Below, one piece after another: positions 60,925-64,000 of a stretch of DNA of 64,000 nt; the stretch's first letter is position 1; every line of letters starts with the position of its first letter. Made by a program: the position numbers and the translations under genes. The stretch is from Pontederia crassipes (Eukaryota; Streptophyta; Magnoliopsida; Commelinales; Pontederiaceae): positions 72,244,118 to 72,308,117 of the forward strand of contig CM060190.1 of assembly GCA_030549335.1 (NCBI GenBank), written 5' to 3'. A model generated the notes under the pieces. The model made no database searches, had not been told where the DNA came from, and saw only the letters and a list, made by a program, of their open reading frames with translations.

Positions 60925-61684
60925 ACACACGCACCCGAATTCAGAACTCGGAGTGGGAGTGCCGCTAGGTCCGCCGTTGACCCCAAGTACCCGCGACCAG
61001 ATCTACGTGACCCAGCACCCTGCCTCCTTGTCCCCCGCCAAGATCCGCCGCCAATCAGTCACGCCGAGCGCCGCCGACCCCTCACACACTTTAATCCATG
61101 TTTTAAATATCCTAATCCTGTTATTTTATTTGTAACTATTTTGTTTTTGTTTTTGTAAATTATTAGTGATTGTGGCAATTACGGATGTGTGCTGGCTATG
61201 GGATGGATGCTCTATATCTAGAGCTTTTAGCTTGTAATTTGGCTTGTAATGTAATGGATATGCTATGTAATGGATTTCTTGTAAATCATTAATGATTCTG
61301 GTATTTTGTGGTAATTACGCACTTTGTCCGCTCCTCTTGTGTTTTACCTCGGTGTTTATATTCCGAATCACTTATATGAACTTGTTAATTTATCGCAAAA
61401 AATAATTTCTACTGTCTATCGTCAGAATCCTCCCTCGGACGCACTGCTTTAATTATCAACAGGCTCGAATCCATTTAAAAAATTTCAAGCGAAGAACGAA
61501 GTAGTGTACAATCCACAAAGTAGTGCGCAATTTCATGCATGTACAATCTACAAAGTAGTGTACAATCCAAGTATCAACCACAAAGTAGCACGGCTAACAA
61601 TAACATCCATTTATCACTATCCATATCAACTCGACGGGAAATCTCAACAGCGACACCGACGGCGACACTGACGGTGACTCCAGG
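60925..61684. other. Intergenic sequence, nothing recognised
   Basis: The GC-rich block tails off by about 61090. It is followed by T-rich sequence with repeated GTAATGGAT and TTGTAAATCATTA words, and then CAAAGTAGTG(T/C) repeated at 61513, 61551 and 61578. Confidence 0.4.
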
Positions 61685-62084
61685 ATGCGGACAAGCAGGA
61701 CGGAGCTCGGCGGTGATAGCGAGGCTGGGCGTGTGGCATGTGGCGCTAGGGGGGCGGGGGGCGTGCGGCAGCGGCGCTCGGCGGGGGCTGATCGTCGGTG
61801 CTTGGCGACAGATCTTGTGGGGGAGTGGCGGCGGATATGGAGTCAGGGTGCGCGGGGTTGGCGACACTCGGTGGGCTGATCGTCGGTGCTTGGCGACGGA
61901 ACTTGGGGGGGAGCGGCGGCGGCCAGGGAGTCAGGGTGCACGGGGTTGGCGACACTCAATGGGGCTCGTCGTCGACGCTTGGCGGGGGAGCAGCGGCGGA
62001 CAAGCGGAGGTCTTTGACGCTCGGCGGAAAGGTAGAGATCTGGTCGGGATTGAGGTCGGTGAGGGGTCGTGGACTATGGTTTAG
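61685..62084 (+). repeat. GC-rich degenerate tandem repeat
   Basis: A unit of roughly 90 bp recurs about three times, marked by GGGCTGATCGTCGGTGCTTG (about 61785 and 61875) and GGGCTCGTCGTCGACGCTTG (about 61961), with GGAGTCAGGGTGC and GGGGTTGGCGACACTC in between. All long frames here are products of this composition. Confidence 0.65.
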
Positions 62085-62519
62085 GCATTACATTTTCATT
62101 TGGGTTTATTTTACCTTTTTTTTTGGACTCTGAGTTAATATCTCTTCAAAATTATTTTCTTTCTTTAACCTTATCTCATAATCAACTTCTTGTTCTTATT
62201 TTTATTCTTTAGTCACGTTTGAAAAGATGTAAGGAAAACAAGTGAGAAGTAGGGGCGAACTTAGGTTATAGGTGAGGGGGCTGATCCCTTCTAAAATTTT
62301 AAAACTTTATTAATATTATATTGATATATATGATTAAAAATTAAATTATGACGTTTGTTAAGTACGTTTAGTATGTAAATTGACATATTGTTTAATTTAT
62401 TATAGTGGTTGTCTCCTTTGGTGTCTCTTCTAAAAGTCTAGTTTGGCCCCTCTCATATTTTTGTAGCTTTTTTTTCTTTATTTTGCCCCCCCCCCTAGAA
62501 TCTTACTCTGGTCCGCTTC
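62085..62519. other. Intergenic sequence, nothing recognised
   Basis: T-rich sequence with no gene or clear repeat. Confidence 0.4.
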
Positions 62520-62960
62520 TGGAGGGTAGTTTGCTCATCGTTATCCTCAAACTTTAATTTATAATAAGAATGTCCTTCATATATTTTGACTTATTACACT
62601 CCGATCATATAGCTGATGTGGCGACGTTCTCACTCCTCCACATAGGCACTCGTCCGACGTAACACCGCCACACAAATTGTCCTCCACGTCAATAAATTAT
62701 TAAAAAAATAAATACAAAATAATAAAATAAGATTAAATTAAAATATAATAAAAAAATAAAAAAAAGGATGGTGGGGGGGGGGAGAGGGGGGCTCGTCCAC
62801 CTGTGAGTTGCTTGCCCCTCTACGACCCCAGCCGTTTTTGGACAATCGATTGTAGGTGAAAAGTGTATTTAAAAAATGAAGAACAATCTTGTTACAAAGT
62901 AAAGTTGAAAGATAGTGTTAAAAACGGTCAAAATAGAAAAGTATTTGGTGATACTTACAC
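62520..62960. mobile_element. Diverged relative of the fold-back element
   Basis: The left part has TTTGCTCATCGTTATCCTCA, CCTTCAT, CGTCCGACGTAACACC and CCTCCACGTC. The right part has AAAATGAAG, TTGTTACAAAGTAAAGTTG and TATTTGGTG. These words occur in the same order and orientation as in the arms at 54471-55960. The centre is an AT-rich and then G-rich run at about 62768-62795. Confidence 0.45.
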
Positions 62961-63380
62961 TAATTAACAATTGATCAAACGTGTTCCCTTGAAAGTGGAC
63001 AACACATTCAGATTCCTGGAATAATGGAGTTAGTTAGCTACTCCCATGATTTATCTGTTCTTGCAAGCATTACATTCAGACACTGGCTCTGATTGCTCTT
63101 ATCCAGATTGCTAAAATTCCACACTTTCCTGTTCATAAACAAAATGGAAAGCTTTCTTCAGTCAGAACGAGACGCACGCCTTATTCAATTGGTTTCAGAA
63201 GTGAACTTGCAGCCTACTAAGCACCAAATTCATTTTGATGATCTTTATTTCAATGTTATGGCTTTTCTCCTATTCATTGTCTCTTGCCGTTCATGCAAGT
63301 CACTGACAGTTTGTAATGATCACTGACAGTTTGTAATGAATTATAGTTCGATGGTGTGCGCGCGTGTGTGTGTGTGAGTG

Positions 63381-63387
63381 AGAGAGA

Positions 63388-63453
<66 letters not shown>
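63381..63453 (+). repeat. (GA)n microsatellite
   Basis: A nearly pure run of GA dinucleotides interrupted once by a C at about 63400, preceded by a GT run at about 63361-63376. Confidence 0.95.
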
Positions 63454-63455
<2 letters not shown>

Positions 63456-63599
63456 CCACACTGCAAAAACCAGTGATTACATACAAAAGAGAAGTACGTG
63501 TTCTGAAAATATTACAGGAAGAGAAGAGGGATAGAACTACTCGAACACGTGGAGCAGGATCATATTACAGTTGCATTTGATCTTACAGAGTGCCTGCTA

Positions 63600-64000
63600 T
63601 TACTGAACAAGGGCACTGGTGTTGTAGACCAGCAAAGCACCTCCCGCGAGCAGTCCAGCAAGCGTCACTGCCCATATCAACAGCCCCGTGGTTCCTGAAC
63701 AGATCACATTTCAAATAAACGTTTCCAACTAATTCTAAGGAAAATAATTTATTGAAGATTTCACTATTTTGAGTAGAACATATTGATAGATTCACAAAAG
63801 TCAACTGAGCATTTATTTTTCATTTTTGTCCTCATTTTATAACATCTAAAACAGAGGTTAACTGTAATACAAATGACTACTATTGCTCTAAATGTGAACC
63901 ATAGACAGAAAAAAAAAGAAAAAGAAAATGCAGTCTCACCTCCAACGTAAACATCACCACTGGGAGACCAGTCTGATTCATTGTAGATCGGGCTGCATTG
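63600..64000 (-). CDS. C-terminal exons of an unrecognised single-membrane-span protein (partial)
   Basis: The last exon is 63694-63600 and the preceding one starts off-window and ends at 63940, with GT-AG boundaries and matching phase (G/GA forming Gly). The readable end is [20 protein letters not shown], then [20 protein letters not shown], then [10 protein letters not shown] and stop. The segment [20 protein letters not shown] is a clear hydrophobic helix close to the C-terminus, so the protein is probably tail-anchored or has a final membrane pass. I do not recognise the family. The composition resembles small thylakoid or plastid membrane proteins, which is a guess only. Confidence 0.65.

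Noticed and set aside
61539..62084. 181-codon GC-rich ORF as a gene
   Set aside because: It reads through a degenerate tandem repeat; other frames of the same repeat are also open.

Overview
This is a nuclear fragment of a flowering plant. The evidence is spliced genes with GT-AG introns, AT-rich intergenic DNA full of transposable elements, a NOI/RIN4-family protein, a large P-class PPR protein and a plant-type RTE retrotransposon family. A GC-rich fragment of a GT61 glycosyltransferase hints at a monocot, but that is only a weak clue to the taxon.

Gene layout: a small NOI-domain gene (+, 4627-6658); the ribosomal protein eS12 gene (-, 8066-9564); a SAPS-domain PP6 regulatory subunit gene with 19 coding exons (-, 19538-31982); a CNOT9 (Rcd1-type) subunit gene of CCR4-NOT with 9 coding exons (+, 39566-51635); a single-exon PPR gene (-, 56821-59325); and the last exons of an unrecognised single-membrane-span protein gene running off the right edge (-, 63600 to end). 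All exon joins given here were checked for reading frame. The genes look like unrelated housekeeping or regulatory genes, with no sign of a functional cluster.

Mobile DNA: five members of one RTE-clade LINE family lie in introns of the SAPS and CNOT9 genes, and all five are antisense to the host gene. Three are full length (about 3.17 kb): one has an uninterrupted 1029-codon reading frame and two are broken. Two are miniature copies of about 180 bp that join the LINE 5' end to its 3' end, each with its own 19-20 bp target-site duplication. Between 11 and 16.4 kb lie a 2.63 kb solo LTR with a perfect 5-bp target duplication and an odd GTCGAC-rich repeat block, two copies of a long-inverted-repeat element with a GC-rich core, and a pseudogene that fuses a CAF1 deadenylase fragment to a GT61 fragment. 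A fold-back element of about 1.5 kb sits at 54.5-56 kb. A MITE family is present in two opposite copies (32.9 and 49.4 kb), and a nested MITE lies at 34.3 kb. The rest (0.3-4.3, 16.4-19.5, 32.4-39.5, 51.7-56.8 and 59.6-63.6 kb) is AT-rich, repeat-laden intergenic sequence without a gene I can support.

The strongest candidate for something undescribed is the miniature RTE derivative, a possible SINE-like parasite of the LINE next to it. After that come the CAF1-GT61 chimera and the fold-back element.
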